A stretch of 64,000 bases of DNA from Chitinophagaceae bacterium 26-R-25 (GTDB lineage: Bacteria; Bacteroidota; Bacteroidia; Chitinophagales; Chitinophagaceae), in assembly GCA_029906195.1 (NCBI GenBank), contig JARWSJ010000002.1:1054001-1118000 (forward strand), in the 5' to 3' direction. Below, one piece after another: positions 51,786-60,316 of this stretch. Below the pieces are notes generated by a model. It made no database searches, was not told the DNA's origin, and was given only the letters and a program-made list of their open reading frames with translations. Position numbers and translations under genes: made by a program. Positions within the stretch are counted from its first letter, which is position 1. Each line of letters starts with the position of its first letter.

Positions 51786-53558
51786 ATGAGACAATTTTTG
51801 AAATTTTTTCTTGCCTCACTGCTGGCCCTGATCGTTTTTGCAGTTGTTGGGGTTTTTATTTTGGCCGGAGTAGTGGGCAGTGTAACTGCAAAAAAAGATG
51901 TTCAGGTTGGAGAAAAAGCAGTTTTATTCATAGATCTCAGTAAACCGATCCGTGAGCAGAAACAGGAAAATCCAATCGCAGATCTTTCTTCCGAAGAACA
52001 ATATGACGCCCCCGGTTTATATGACATGATCCGCCTGATCAAGTATGCAGAAACCGACTCTTCCATAAAAGGCATTTACCTGAAATGTAACGACAATCCC
52101 AACGGATTTGCGACAAGCGAAGAAGTGAGAAATGCGTTACTGGAGTTTAAGAAAACGAAGAAATTCATTTATGCCTACGGTGATATGATGAGCCAGAAAG
52201 CTTACTATGTGGGCAATGTAGCGGATAAAATTTATTGCAATCCTAAAGGAGGATTGGAGTGGAAAGGTTTTTCCATACAGTACATGTTCTTTAAAAATGC
52301 ATTGGACAAACTGGAAATCGATCCGCAGATATTTTACGCAGGCAAATTCAAAAGCGCCACAGAGCCTTTCAGGGCCGATAAAATGACGGATGCCAACCGA
52401 CTGCAATCGCAAGAATTGTTGAATGATCTTTATGAACGGTTCCTGTTAAACACCGCAGAGCAAAGAAGCGTTGATACGACGTTGTTGCACAAACTAGCAA
52501 ATGATCTGGCTATTCAATCTACCAATGATGCTGTAAAATACAAGCTACTGGACGCCGCGAAATATGACGATGAAGTAAAAGCCGAATTGAAAGAAAAGCT
52601 TGGCGTAAAGCAGGAAAACAAAATCAATTTTGTGGCTATCGGCAAATACGAAGCAGCCGTGAATTTCAAAGATGGCAAGGGTTCCGACAGAATTGCCCTG
52701 ATATATGCGCAAGGCGATATTGTGGATGGGAAAGGCGGCGAAGGCCAGATAGGAGGCGAGAAATTTCGTAGCTACCTGCGCAAAGTTCGTTACGACAATA
52801 CAGTGAAAGCAGTTGTGTTTCGCATCAATTCCGGCGGAGGAAGTGCATTGGCGAGCGAAAATATCTGGCGTGAAATTTCGCTGGTGAGGAAAGTAAAACC
52901 GGTGATCCTAAGCTTTGGTGATTATGCGGCTTCTGGTGGTTATTATCTTTCCTGCGATGCAGATAGCATTTTCGCAGAGCCCAATACCATCACAGGTTCT
53001 ATTGGTGTTTTCAGTATGATGCCTAATCTCTCCGGGTTTTTCAAAAACAAACTGGGTGTAACTTTCGACGGTGTGAAAACCGCAGAGCATGCATCGGTTC
53101 CAAGTATTTCGCAACCACTGTCAGATATTGAAAGAAGATACATTCAAAACGATGTTGACAGCATTTACTTTACTTTCCTTACACGTGTTTCTGATGGAAG
53201 AGGTTTATCGTTTGCTTATACCGACAGCATTGCGCAAGGCCGTGTGTGGACGGGATCAAAAGGTAAGGCGCTTGGGCTCGTTGACAGACTTGGCAACATA
53301 CAGGATGCGGTTGATTGCGCAGCGAGAATGGCGAAACTGAAAGAATACCGCGTAAAGGAATATCCGGAGCCTGTAAGCTTTCTTGACAAAGTACTGAGTG
53401 GTTTCCAAAAAGTTACTAAAGCCAACACCATAAAAGAGGATGCGATTAAAGAAGAAGTGGGCGAAGAGGGGTATCGCGCCTACAACGGCCTCAAGGCCAT
53501 AAAAGCGATGATGGGCGTGGCCCAGGCGAAATTGCCTTTTGAAATGGTGGTGGAGTAG
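51786..53558 (+). CDS. sppA: Signal peptide peptidase SppA, 67-kDa type
   Basis: Inner-membrane serine protease that digests cleaved signal peptides. It is a 590-residue tandem-domain form. One N-terminal helix (FLASLLALIVFAVVGVFILA) anchors it. The general-base lysine is K189 in AGKFKSATEPFR, and the nucleophile is S383 in GDYAASGGYYLS, matching the Lys-Ser dyad of the E. coli enzyme split between the two domains. ITGSIGVFSMMPNL completes the active-site region. The stop codon is followed at once by a GAACGCAG repeat. Confidence 0.94.
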   Translation: MRQFLKFFLASLLALIVFAVVGVFILAGVVGSVTAKKDVQVGEKAVLFIDLSKPIREQKQENPIADLSSEEQYDAPGLYDMIRLIKYAETDSSIKGIYLKCNDNPNGFATSEEVRNALLEFKKTKKFIYAYGDMMSQKAYYVGNVADKIYCNPKGGLEWKGFSIQYMFFKNALDKLEIDPQIFYAGKFKSATEPFRADKMTDANRLQSQELLNDLYERFLLNTAEQRSVDTTLLHKLANDLAIQSTNDAVKYKLLDAAKYDDEVKAELKEKLGVKQENKINFVAIGKYEAAVNFKDGKGSDRIALIYAQGDIVDGKGGEGQIGGEKFRSYLRKVRYDNTVKAVVFRINSGGGSALASENIWREISLVRKVKPVILSFGDYAASGGYYLSCDADSIFAEPNTITGSIGVFSMMPNLSGFFKNKLGVTFDGVKTAEHASVPSISQPLSDIERRYIQNDVDSIYFTFLTRVSDGRGLSFAYTDSIAQGRVWTGSKGKALGLVDRLGNIQDAVDCAARMAKLKEYRVKEYPEPVSFLDKVLSGFQKVTKANTIKEDAIKEEVGEEGYRAYNGLKAIKAMMGVAQAKLPFEMVVE

Positions 53559-53721
53559 GAACGCAGATTGTCATGATTGTCATGATTTTTTATGATTCTT
53601 ATTTCTGATTCTCAGAAGTGATCTATTTCAACTATGACAATCATGAATATTCGTGCTCAAGCCGTCATGGTAAAAAAATAAAATCTTCTCTAATCATGAC
53701 AATCATGAAAATCTGCGTTCC
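53559..53721. repeat. GAACGCAG-family inverted pair
   Basis: The left copy (53559-53587) begins at the first base after the sppA stop. The inverted right copy is 53692-53721. The spacer is about 100 bp and unique except for TCATGAATATTCG, itself a partial copy. Confidence 0.9.
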
Positions 53722-53737
53722 GATTTTTCAAAATGCA

Positions 53738-53745
53738 TAGCTTTG
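53738..53745 (+). promoter_or_regulatory. Predicted -7 box of the ABC-2 permease
   Basis: TAGCTTTG, an exact match to TAnnTTTG, lies inside the 5' extension of the open frame. This supports ATG 53766, not 53733, as the start. Confidence 0.5.
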
Positions 53746-53765
53746 CACGAACACAACCACACAGA

Positions 53766-54872
53766 ATGCAGCAATCATATAGCCAGAGCAGGGCAATGCT
53801 GGCGATTACTAAAGCAAGTTTGAAGGGAATATTAAGAAGTCCGTCGGCAGTTATTTTCAGTATATTTTTTCCACTCATTTTTATTTTGGTTTTTGGCTTC
53901 ATCGGAAACAGCTCCGGACCGTCATTTAAAATCGTGCTGGACAAGCATAGCGATACAAGCAATATTCTACTCGATTCGATAAAGCGTCACAGCAACATCA
54001 AATTCATTACGGATAAAACAGATCAGGAGATTCAATCTGATCTTATCAAAGGAAGGATCACCGGCATTCTTTCAATAGAAAAAGTAAAGGAGCCAAACAG
54101 CAATGTTGAATACCTCGCAAAATTCAGATCAACAACTGCCAGCGCCGACAAAATCGCCGCTTTTTTGCCTTACCTGGAAAACATTATTTCCAAGATCGAT
54201 AAGATAAAGTTTGCCGAAAGACAATCCGTAGCGCACATTGTTCCAGACATAGAAACGGTGCGTGAGTACAAAACCATTGATTTTATTTTACCCGGACAGA
54301 TGGGCTTCTCATTACTAAGCGCAGGTGTGTTTGGTGTGGCGTTCTTGTTTTTCAATTTGCGTCAGCAACTGGTTTTGAAACGTTTTTTTGCAACGCCGAT
54401 TAATCGTACTTCGATTATTTTGGGTGAAGGATTAAGCCGCGTAATATTTCAACTCATTACCGCTGTTATCATTATCGCCCTGGGCCACTTTGCCTTCAAC
54501 TTTACGCTGGTGAATGGCTGGGTTACTTTCCTGGAAATCATGGCGCTAAGTTTCCTTGCATTGCTGGTATTTATGGGCTTCGGTTTTATTGTAAGTGGCC
54601 TGGCAACAAGTGAGAGTGTTATTCCGCCTTTGGCAAACATCGTTACACTGCCACAATTTTTACTGGCTGGTACATTCTTTTCTATAGACGCATTTCCGGC
54701 GTGGTTGCAACCGCTTTGCCGCATTTTACCTTTAACGCATTTCAATGATGCCATGCGTAAAATAGCTTTCGAAGGTGCTCATTTAACTGACTGCTGGCAG
54801 CAAATCGGCATTCTGGGTATTTGGGGCATTGTGGTGTATGCCGCGGCGGTGAAGACGTTCAAGTGGGAGTAA
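53766..54872 (+). CDS. ABC-2 type transporter permease
   Basis: A 368-residue permease with six helices: one near residues 25-45 (AVIFSIFFPLIFILVFGFIG), a large extracytoplasmic loop of about 150 residues, and five C-terminal helices (LPGQMGFSLLSAGVFGVAFL, FATPINRTSIILGEGLSR, PQFLLAGTFFSIDAFP). This is the ABC-2 pattern of drug or polymer exporters. No ATPase gene is adjacent; the upstream neighbour is sppA. The ATG at 53733 would add 11 residues but overlaps a promoter box. ATG 53796 is a third option. The substrate is unknown. Confidence 0.88.
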   Translation: MQQSYSQSRAMLAITKASLKGILRSPSAVIFSIFFPLIFILVFGFIGNSSGPSFKIVLDKHSDTSNILLDSIKRHSNIKFITDKTDQEIQSDLIKGRITGILSIEKVKEPNSNVEYLAKFRSTTASADKIAAFLPYLENIISKIDKIKFAERQSVAHIVPDIETVREYKTIDFILPGQMGFSLLSAGVFGVAFLFFNLRQQLVLKRFFATPINRTSIILGEGLSRVIFQLITAVIIIALGHFAFNFTLVNGWVTFLEIMALSFLALLVFMGFGFIVSGLATSESVIPPLANIVTLPQFLLAGTFFSIDAFPAWLQPLCRILPLTHFNDAMRKIAFEGAHLTDCWQQIGILGIWGIVVYAAAVKTFKWE

Positions 54873-54875
54873 GGA

Positions 54876-54953
54876 ATTCAAAATTAAAAAGTCAAAAGTA
54901 AAAATTGCGAACCCCCGGTTTTGACTTTTGACTTTTTAATTTTTACTTTTTAC
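54876..54953. repeat. CAAAAGT inverted pair
   Basis: TTCAAAATTAAAAAGTCAAA (54877-54905 region) and the inverted TTTTGACTTTTGACTTTTTA (54919-54953) with a 13-bp loop. A compact hairpin between the permease and MBOAT genes. Confidence 0.88.
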
Positions 54954-55001
54954 TTTCGGCTTTTCCTTCTTACATTTAAGCTGCACGCTTAAACCAGACC
55001 A

Positions 55002-56447
55002 ATGCTTTTTAACTCCTTTGCCTTTGCTCTATTTTTACCGGTGGTTTTTTTACTGTATTGGCGCGTAACTAAAACCCTTCAACAACAAAATATTTTACTG
55101 CTCATTGCCAGTTATTTCTTTTATGGCTGCTGGGACTGGCGGTTTTTGTTTCTGCTCGCATTTTCTACTTTCCTCGATTTTTTTACGGGATTGAAAATAA
55201 TGAATGCTTCGACGAAGCGTAACAAGCAATTGTGGTTGTGGTTGAGTATTACAATCAACCTGGGCTTTCTCGGTTTTTTCAAATACTACAATTTTTTTGT
55301 TACCTCGTTTGCAGAAGCCATTTCAAATCTCGGTTTGCACGTAAACCCGTGGACACTGTCCGTTATTTTGCCTGTCGGCATTTCATTCTATACCTTTCAT
55401 GGCTTGTCATATGTATTTGATATTTATCGTGACAGGATCAAGGCTGAACGAAACTTTGTGGAATACGCATTGTTCGTAAGTTTTTTCCCGCTTCTTGTGG
55501 CAGGCCCAATTGAAAGAGCAACGCATCTTTTACCGCAAATCAAAGAACCGCGCAAATTTGATTACACTAAAATGGTCGATGGCTTGCGCCAAATATTGTG
55601 GGGGCTATTTAAGAAGATCATTATCGCCGATCAGAGCGCGCAATATGTTAATTTGATCTTCAGCGACCCATCATCTTTTTCGGGAAGTACATTGTTGCTC
55701 GGCGCTATTTTCTTTGCATTCCAGATCTATGGTGATTTTTCCGGATATTCGGATATCGCGTTGGGAACGGCCAGACTGTTTGGCATAGAGCTGTTGCGAA
55801 ATTTTGCCTATCCATATTTTTCAAGAGACATTGCCGAATTCTGGCGACGCTGGCACATTTCGCTTTCAAGCTGGTTCAGAGATTATTTGTACATCCCCCT
55901 CGGCGGAAGCAAAGGCGGCACATGGATGAAAGTGAGAAATACTTTTATCATCTTTTTGGTGAGCGGTTTCTGGCATGGTGCGAACTGGACGTTCATTGTA
56001 TGGGGCGCATTGAATGCTATTTATTTCATGCCGCTTTTATTAACAAATAAGAATCGTGATAACCTGCAAATAGTGGCTGCGGGCAAGACTTTCCCGACGT
56101 TCAAAGAATTGTTTTCGATGTTGCTGACTTTTGGCCTGACATGTTTTGCATGGATATTTTTCCGGGCAAAAGACATGAGCCACGCACTTGCTTATATCAG
56201 GCATATGTTTTCACGTTCGCTCTTTTCAACCCCTAATTTCTACAGCATCAATGATGCGAAGAAAACGATGTTGTTCATTTTGTTTTTCTTAATTGTTGAG
56301 TGGATCGGAAGAGAGCAACCGTACGCTATAGCAAAGATCGGAGGCGTGAAGAGAAGATACATCCGCTGGTTGTCTTACTACGCCATCATCTGGGTCATCA
56401 TTAACTATAGCACGAAAGAGCAAACATTCATTTACTTTCAATTTTAG
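55002..56447 (+). CDS. MBOAT-family O-acyltransferase (AlgI/DltB-like)
   Basis: A 481-residue membrane-bound O-acyltransferase with about ten helices that passes an acyl (often acetyl) group across the membrane to an extracytoplasmic acceptor. N-terminal LLIASYFFYGCWDWRFLFLL and the RRWHISLSSWFRDYLYIPLG motif (H285) are family hallmarks. The catalytic histidine is H325 in SGFWHGANWTFIVWG. The next gene begins 8 bp after its stop and encodes an SGNH-like partner, the usual arrangement for alginate, cellulose or teichoic-acid acylation systems. The acceptor polymer is not encoded in the window. Confidence 0.94.
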   Translation: MLFNSFAFALFLPVVFLLYWRVTKTLQQQNILLLIASYFFYGCWDWRFLFLLAFSTFLDFFTGLKIMNASTKRNKQLWLWLSITINLGFLGFFKYYNFFVTSFAEAISNLGLHVNPWTLSVILPVGISFYTFHGLSYVFDIYRDRIKAERNFVEYALFVSFFPLLVAGPIERATHLLPQIKEPRKFDYTKMVDGLRQILWGLFKKIIIADQSAQYVNLIFSDPSSFSGSTLLLGAIFFAFQIYGDFSGYSDIALGTARLFGIELLRNFAYPYFSRDIAEFWRRWHISLSSWFRDYLYIPLGGSKGGTWMKVRNTFIIFLVSGFWHGANWTFIVWGALNAIYFMPLLLTNKNRDNLQIVAAGKTFPTFKELFSMLLTFGLTCFAWIFFRAKDMSHALAYIRHMFSRSLFSTPNFYSINDAKKTMLFILFFLIVEWIGREQPYAIAKIGGVKRRYIRWLSYYAIIWVIINYSTKEQTFIYFQF

Positions 56448-56455
56448 CCGCATCA

Positions 56456-57379
56456 ATGAAAAGACTTTTTTATTACCTGGGTTGTTTCTTACTGCCATTT
56501 GTATTGGTCTTTCTGGTGGGCATATTGTTGCCGCCAACTCCGAGAGCTGCGGATACCTCGCTGTTCACGAGTTTGAAGAAAGATTCGCTACTGAAGAATG
56601 TGCCTTCGAGAAGATTGATACTTGTTGGTGGTTCCAATCTAATGTTCAGTCTGAATAGCCAGATATTGAAAGACTCATTGCACTTAAACCCCGTTAACAC
56701 AGGCGTTCACGCATTGCTGACACTGCAATACATGCTCGAAAATACCATTCAGTATGTACAACCCGGCGATGTGGTGGTGCTTATTCCAGAATATGAACAT
56801 TTCTTTAAGGATTACGATATTGGGACAGACGAACTTTTGCGAACGGTGCTCGATGTCAACAAGTCGAAAATAAAATTGCTGAACGTTGCACAGGTGTACC
56901 ACTTGCTGCCATTGGTCCCGCGGTTTGCGCTGACGAAATTCAAGCCAACAGAATATTTTGGAACCAACACCAATCCGCCGCAATACCGCCGCAATACGAT
57001 CAATCAGTATGGCGACGAAACACTGCACTGGACATTGAAACGACCTTATTTTGCACCGTATAAAATAACTGCTGAATACAACCCGGTGAACGTGGAAATG
57101 ATTAAGGAATTTCAACGTAAAGTGGAAGAAAAGAAAGCTTCTTTCATCGTTTCATTCCCTGCGTACCAGGATTCTTCATATGATAATTCCGCTGCAAAAG
57201 TGGAAATGGTGGAAGCGGTACTGAAACAGAAATTTGTGTTGGCCGGATCTGCGAAACGCTATAGAACGGTTGACTCGCTTATGTTTGACACACCGTATCA
57301 TTTAGTGAAAACGGGCGTTGACAGAAGGACTGAAATGCTGGTAGAGGATTTGAGGGAAACGCTTAATGCAGAACGCTAA
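56456..57379 (+). CDS. SGNH-hydrolase-like partner of the MBOAT transferase
   Basis: A 307-residue protein with one N-terminal membrane anchor (CFLLPFVLVFLVGILLP) and a periplasmic domain with an SGNH-like layout: a serine in LILVGGSNLMFS (S60), and D278 with H282 in FDTPYHLVKTG near the C-terminus, as in DltD/AlgJ-type helpers. It probably receives the acyl group and places it on the acceptor. It is translationally close to MBOAT (8 bp). The final codons LNAER and the stop lie in a GAACGCTAAACGCC repeat arm, so the extreme C-terminus is repeat-derived. Confidence 0.82.
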   Translation: MKRLFYYLGCFLLPFVLVFLVGILLPPTPRAADTSLFTSLKKDSLLKNVPSRRLILVGGSNLMFSLNSQILKDSLHLNPVNTGVHALLTLQYMLENTIQYVQPGDVVVLIPEYEHFFKDYDIGTDELLRTVLDVNKSKIKLLNVAQVYHLLPLVPRFALTKFKPTEYFGTNTNPPQYRRNTINQYGDETLHWTLKRPYFAPYKITAEYNPVNVEMIKEFQRKVEEKKASFIVSFPAYQDSSYDNSAAKVEMVEAVLKQKFVLAGSAKRYRTVDSLMFDTPYHLVKTGVDRRTEMLVEDLRETLNAER

Positions 57380-57517
57380 ACGCCTAACGCAGTTTCAGTG
57401 CAGCAGCGATGCAATAGACAGACTCTCTGCACATTGTTTCGCTGCTGCACACCTTCGTTTAGCGTTAGGCGTTTAGCGTTCTGCCCCATTAATTATTCTT
57501 TATTAATTATTAATTAC
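57368..57517. repeat. GAACGCTAAACGCC inverted pair plus AATTATT units
   Basis: Left arm GCAGAACGCTAAACGCCTAA and on from 57368, overlapping the SGNH-like gene's stop. Right arm GCTGCTGCACACCTTCGTTT...GCGTTAGGCGTTTAGCGTT ends at 57484. TTAATTATTCTTTATTAATT-type units follow to 57517. Confidence 0.88.
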
Positions 57518-57529
57518 TTTACTTGCAGC

Positions 57530-58012
57530 ATGAAAATTTTAAAACTCGCCATCATAAGCGCGGTGGTGCTTTTTGGATTGGTATTTATTATTTCCTCGTT
57601 CATGCCTTCTACGGTTAAAGTATCAAGAGCAACGGATATTGATGCTCCTTTCGATTCTGTACGCAAGTATCTTTCTGATATCCGCAACTGGGAGAAATGG
57701 AATTTGTATGTTGATACTTTTACAAACAAACAATATCCTTCGGCGACATCTCTAACGTCTGACCAGGTGAATATCAGCATTGTTTCTACTTCAGATAGTA
57801 CAATCAAGGCTGAGTGGCACCAGAAAAACACAATATTCACTTCCGGTTATTATTTGGTAGCGCACGATAACATGACGACGGTGCAATGGTACTTTGATTT
57901 CAAAGTGAAATGGTATCCCTGGGAAAAGTTTGCCAGCATGGTGTATGACCAGCAATTGGGCCCCATCATGGAGAAAAGCCTGGCCAGACTGAAAGAGCAG
58001 GGCCTACGATAG
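57530..58012 (+). CDS. SRPBCC-family (polyketide cyclase/START-like) protein
   Basis: A 160-residue protein with an N-terminal membrane anchor (LAIISAVVLFGLVFIISSF) and a hot-dog-like START/SRPBCC fold: ATDIDAPFDSVRKYLSDIRNWEKWN (the usual N-terminal strand-helix with the NW-x-x-W pattern), VQWYFDFKVKWYPW and GPIMEKSLARLKEQGL. Such domains bind a hydrophobic ligand, and the cargo is unknown. The open frame reaches further upstream through repeats, but ATG 57530 starts the protein-like sequence. Confidence 0.88.
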   Translation: MKILKLAIISAVVLFGLVFIISSFMPSTVKVSRATDIDAPFDSVRKYLSDIRNWEKWNLYVDTFTNKQYPSATSLTSDQVNISIVSTSDSTIKAEWHQKNTIFTSGYYLVAHDNMTTVQWYFDFKVKWYPWEKFASMVYDQQLGPIMEKSLARLKEQGLR

Positions 58013-58028
58013 AGAAGGAACACAGTTT

Positions 58029-58226
58029 TTGCGTTTAGTTAAACTGTTTGAAAAAATAGACGAAGGTTGCTTGTCATCCCGAGGTACGAGGGATCTGGGT
58101 CTGACATTAACACGCTGTCTAAATAGATACTCAGATCCCTCCTTCGGCGGGATGACAAGCAGTCTTTCTTTCCTGGTCCCGGGAACCAAGTATTTGAAAA
58201 AACTGCGAACTAAACAGTATTGAATT
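58029..58226. mobile_element. MITE-like nested palindrome, copy 2 (diverged)
   Basis: Second copy of the element at 9604-9802. The left end GTTTAGTTAAACTGTTTGAA (58032 on) matches the right arm of copy 1 read on the other strand. It carries the inner pair GTCATCCCGAGGTACGAGGG (58073 on) and CAGATCCCTCCTTCGGCGGG (58132 on). The right end ACTAAACAGTATTG is weaker. It has no 11-bp flanking repeat and fills much of the 364-bp gap 58013-58376. Confidence 0.65.
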
Positions 58227-58246
58227 TCAAACAAGAAATCTTTACA

Positions 58247-58275
58247 AATCATGACAATCATGAAATTCTGCGTCC
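58247..58275. repeat. GAACGCAG right-hand copy
   Basis: AATCATGACAATCATGAAAT and on, immediately after MITE copy 2. No left-hand partner is seen. Confidence 0.8.
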
Positions 58276-58376
58276 CGTCTTCCCACCATTCATCAAATAT
58301 CATTCATAATTCGTCATTCATTCTCTGGCATAATTTGTGAATTGATCGTACATTGTTTTACATAAAATTTATAATA

Positions 58377-58874
58377 ATGAAACACCTGTTATTCTTACTC
58401 CTGGCTTCGACTTTCATGCTTCCAGTGTTCGCGCAGCAAAAGCAAAGAGCCAGTCCTCACGACACTGTAAGTGCTAAAAACATTGAGATCACTTACGGCA
58501 GACCCTATAAAAAGAACAGAGAGATCTTCGGAAGCCTGGTAAAATATGGCGAAGTATGGAGAACCGGTGCGGATGAAGCGACTCAGATCACTTTCAAGAA
58601 AGACGCAACTTTTGGCGGCAAACCTGTTAAAGCCGGCACTTATACATTGTTTACCATCCCTGCAGAAGGCGAATGGACAGTTATATTAAACAGTCAGTTG
58701 AAACAGTGGGGTGCTTACGATTACACCAAGAACAAAGACAAAGACGTGTTGCAAGTAAAAGTGCCATCTAAAAAGATTGACAGCGCAGTTGAGCAGCTTA
58801 CAATAAAGGTAGAAGGAAGTGATATTTTGATCACATGGGATAAAACGCAAGTGGCAATTCCAGTGAAAAGTTAG
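58377..58874 (+). CDS. DUF2911-family exported protein
   Basis: A 165-residue exported protein with signal peptide (LLLASTFMLPVFAQ). DUF2911 is recognised by RASPHDTVSAKNIEITYGRP, the conserved KYGEVWRTGADEATQITFK, and KAGTYTLFTIPAEGEWTVIL. The family is frequent in Bacteroidota and of unknown function, perhaps ligand-binding in the periplasm. ATG 58377 is preferred over 58353 because the signal peptide starts there. It converges on bioA. Confidence 0.9.
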   Translation: MKHLLFLLLASTFMLPVFAQQKQRASPHDTVSAKNIEITYGRPYKKNREIFGSLVKYGEVWRTGADEATQITFKKDATFGGKPVKAGTYTLFTIPAEGEWTVILNSQLKQWGAYDYTKNKDKDVLQVKVPSKKIDSAVEQLTIKVEGSDILITWDKTQVAIPVKS

Positions 58875-59020
58875 TTGATTGAAAATTGAAAGTTGAAAGT
58901 TGAAAATGAAGTTCTATGTGATAGACTTCACGATCAATATATAAAATGCAAAAGGTCGAACATGTTAAACTATGTTCGACCTTTCGCATTTTCAACTTTC
59001 AACTTTCAATTTTCAATTAT
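58875..59020. repeat. TTGAAAGT inverted pair around a terminator hairpin
   Basis: Left arm TTGAAAATTGAAAGTTGAAA and on (58879-58907), inverted right arm CATTTTCAACTTTCAACTTT and on (58986-59019). The arms bracket a bidirectional terminator between two convergent genes. Confidence 0.88.
58944..58991. terminator. Bidirectional terminator between DUF2911 and bioA
   Basis: AAATGCAAAAGGTCGAACAT pairs with ATGTTCGACCTTTCGCATTT, an almost perfect 20-bp stem, with A/T-rich ends. Confidence 0.88.
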
Positions 59021-59023
59021 TTG

Positions 59024-60313
59024 TCAGCTCTCAATTAATAAAATCCAACCCAGCAACGCCTTGTACACTTTCTGCAATTCTTCGGTCGTAATGCAGTATG
59101 GAGACATGATGTAAACCGTGTTGCCAAGTGGCCTCAAATAAACGCCTTGTTGCATCATCAGTCTGCTGAAGTCTTTGTTCACCGTATTCAGATATTCATC
59201 CTTACCAATACTGATCTCAAATGCAATGATGGTGCCCGTTTGGCGAATGTTTTTTACGACAGGGCTATGCTTTTGTTCAAGCACTCTCATGAACTTTGAA
59301 TGTTGCTCGCAAATGTTTTTGATCGACGCTTGACATTCTTCTCTTTGCAAAAGATCAAGGCTTGCCAATGCCGCAGAACATGCCAAAGGATTTGCTGTAA
59401 AAGAGTGACCGTGAAAAAAAGTTTTCAATCTGTCATCAGTAGTAAATGCTTCCACAATTTTATCGTTACAGGCAGTAATGCCAAGCGCCATTGTTCCGCC
59501 GGTCAGGCCTTTTGAAAGGCAAATGATATCAGGCTTCACTGTCATATGCTCACTCGCGAAAATTTTACCCGTGCGTCCAAAGCCCGTCATTACTTCATCA
59601 GCAATGCAAATGATGTTATGTTGTTGAGCAGTTTCCAGCAATGTGTTCATCAAGGCAGCGTCATACATGCGCATGCCGCCGGAACCTTGTATCAATGGTT
59701 CGTAGATGAAGCCCGCGATTTCATGGCCGTTGGCCGCAATAAAAGAAGTTAACTGATCAATGTTGTCTGCAGTTGGTGTGTCGATGAAAACAACGTCAAA
59801 CAAATAGTTGTGAAATGCTTTGGTGAAAATGCCGCGTTCGCTCACACTCATGGCACCGAACGTATCGCCGTGATAAGAGTGCTCAAACGCAAGTATTTTC
59901 TTTCTTGCCGGAGCTTCATTCTCGCTTTTGTTCCACCAATATTGGATCGCCATTTTAAGGGCAACTTCTGCGGCAGTAGAACCATTGTCGGAATAGAATA
60001 TTTTAGAAAACTTACCTGGTAGGATGGGTAATAGTCTTTCCGCCAGTTCAACGGCCGGATAGTGCGTGAAACCCGCAAAGATCACATGTTCCAGCTGTAG
60101 CGCCTGCTTGTAAATTTTTTCAGCAATATACGGATGTGCATGCCCATGAATATTTACCCACCAGCTGCTGATTCCATCAATATATTTATTGCCAGATTCA
60201 TCAATTATGTAAACACCTTCGCCCTTTACAATAGGAATAGGCTCAGGCATATTCTTAAGCGGAGAAAAAGGATGCCAGATGACGGACTGGTCGCGTTTTT
60301 GAAGAGATTGCAT
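59024..60313 (-). CDS. bioA: Adenosylmethionine-8-amino-7-oxononanoate aminotransferase
   Basis: PLP aminotransferase of biotin synthesis (KAPA to DAPA with SAM as amino donor), 429 residues. The N-terminal VIWHPFSPLKNMPEPIPI with the HPF motif is diagnostic for BioA rather than other class III enzymes. SSWWVNIHGHAHP, DNGSTAAEVALKMA and ADEVMTGFGRTG follow. The PLP lysine is K268 in CLSKGLTGGTMALG. ATG 60313 (MQSLQKRDQSVIWHPF) is used. A TTG 6 bp upstream would otherwise be inside a promoter-like TAATTTTG. No other bio genes are in view. Confidence 0.95.
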   Translation of the reverse strand: MQSLQKRDQSVIWHPFSPLKNMPEPIPIVKGEGVYIIDESGNKYIDGISSWWVNIHGHAHPYIAEKIYKQALQLEHVIFAGFTHYPAVELAERLLPILPGKFSKIFYSDNGSTAAEVALKMAIQYWWNKSENEAPARKKILAFEHSYHGDTFGAMSVSERGIFTKAFHNYLFDVVFIDTPTADNIDQLTSFIAANGHEIAGFIYEPLIQGSGGMRMYDAALMNTLLETAQQHNIICIADEVMTGFGRTGKIFASEHMTVKPDIICLSKGLTGGTMALGITACNDKIVEAFTTDDRLKTFFHGHSFTANPLACSAALASLDLLQREECQASIKNICEQHSKFMRVLEQKHSPVVKNIRQTGTIIAFEISIGKDEYLNTVNKDFSRLMMQQGVYLRPLGNTVYIMSPYCITTEELQKVYKALLGWILLIES

Positions 60314-60316
60314 TTC

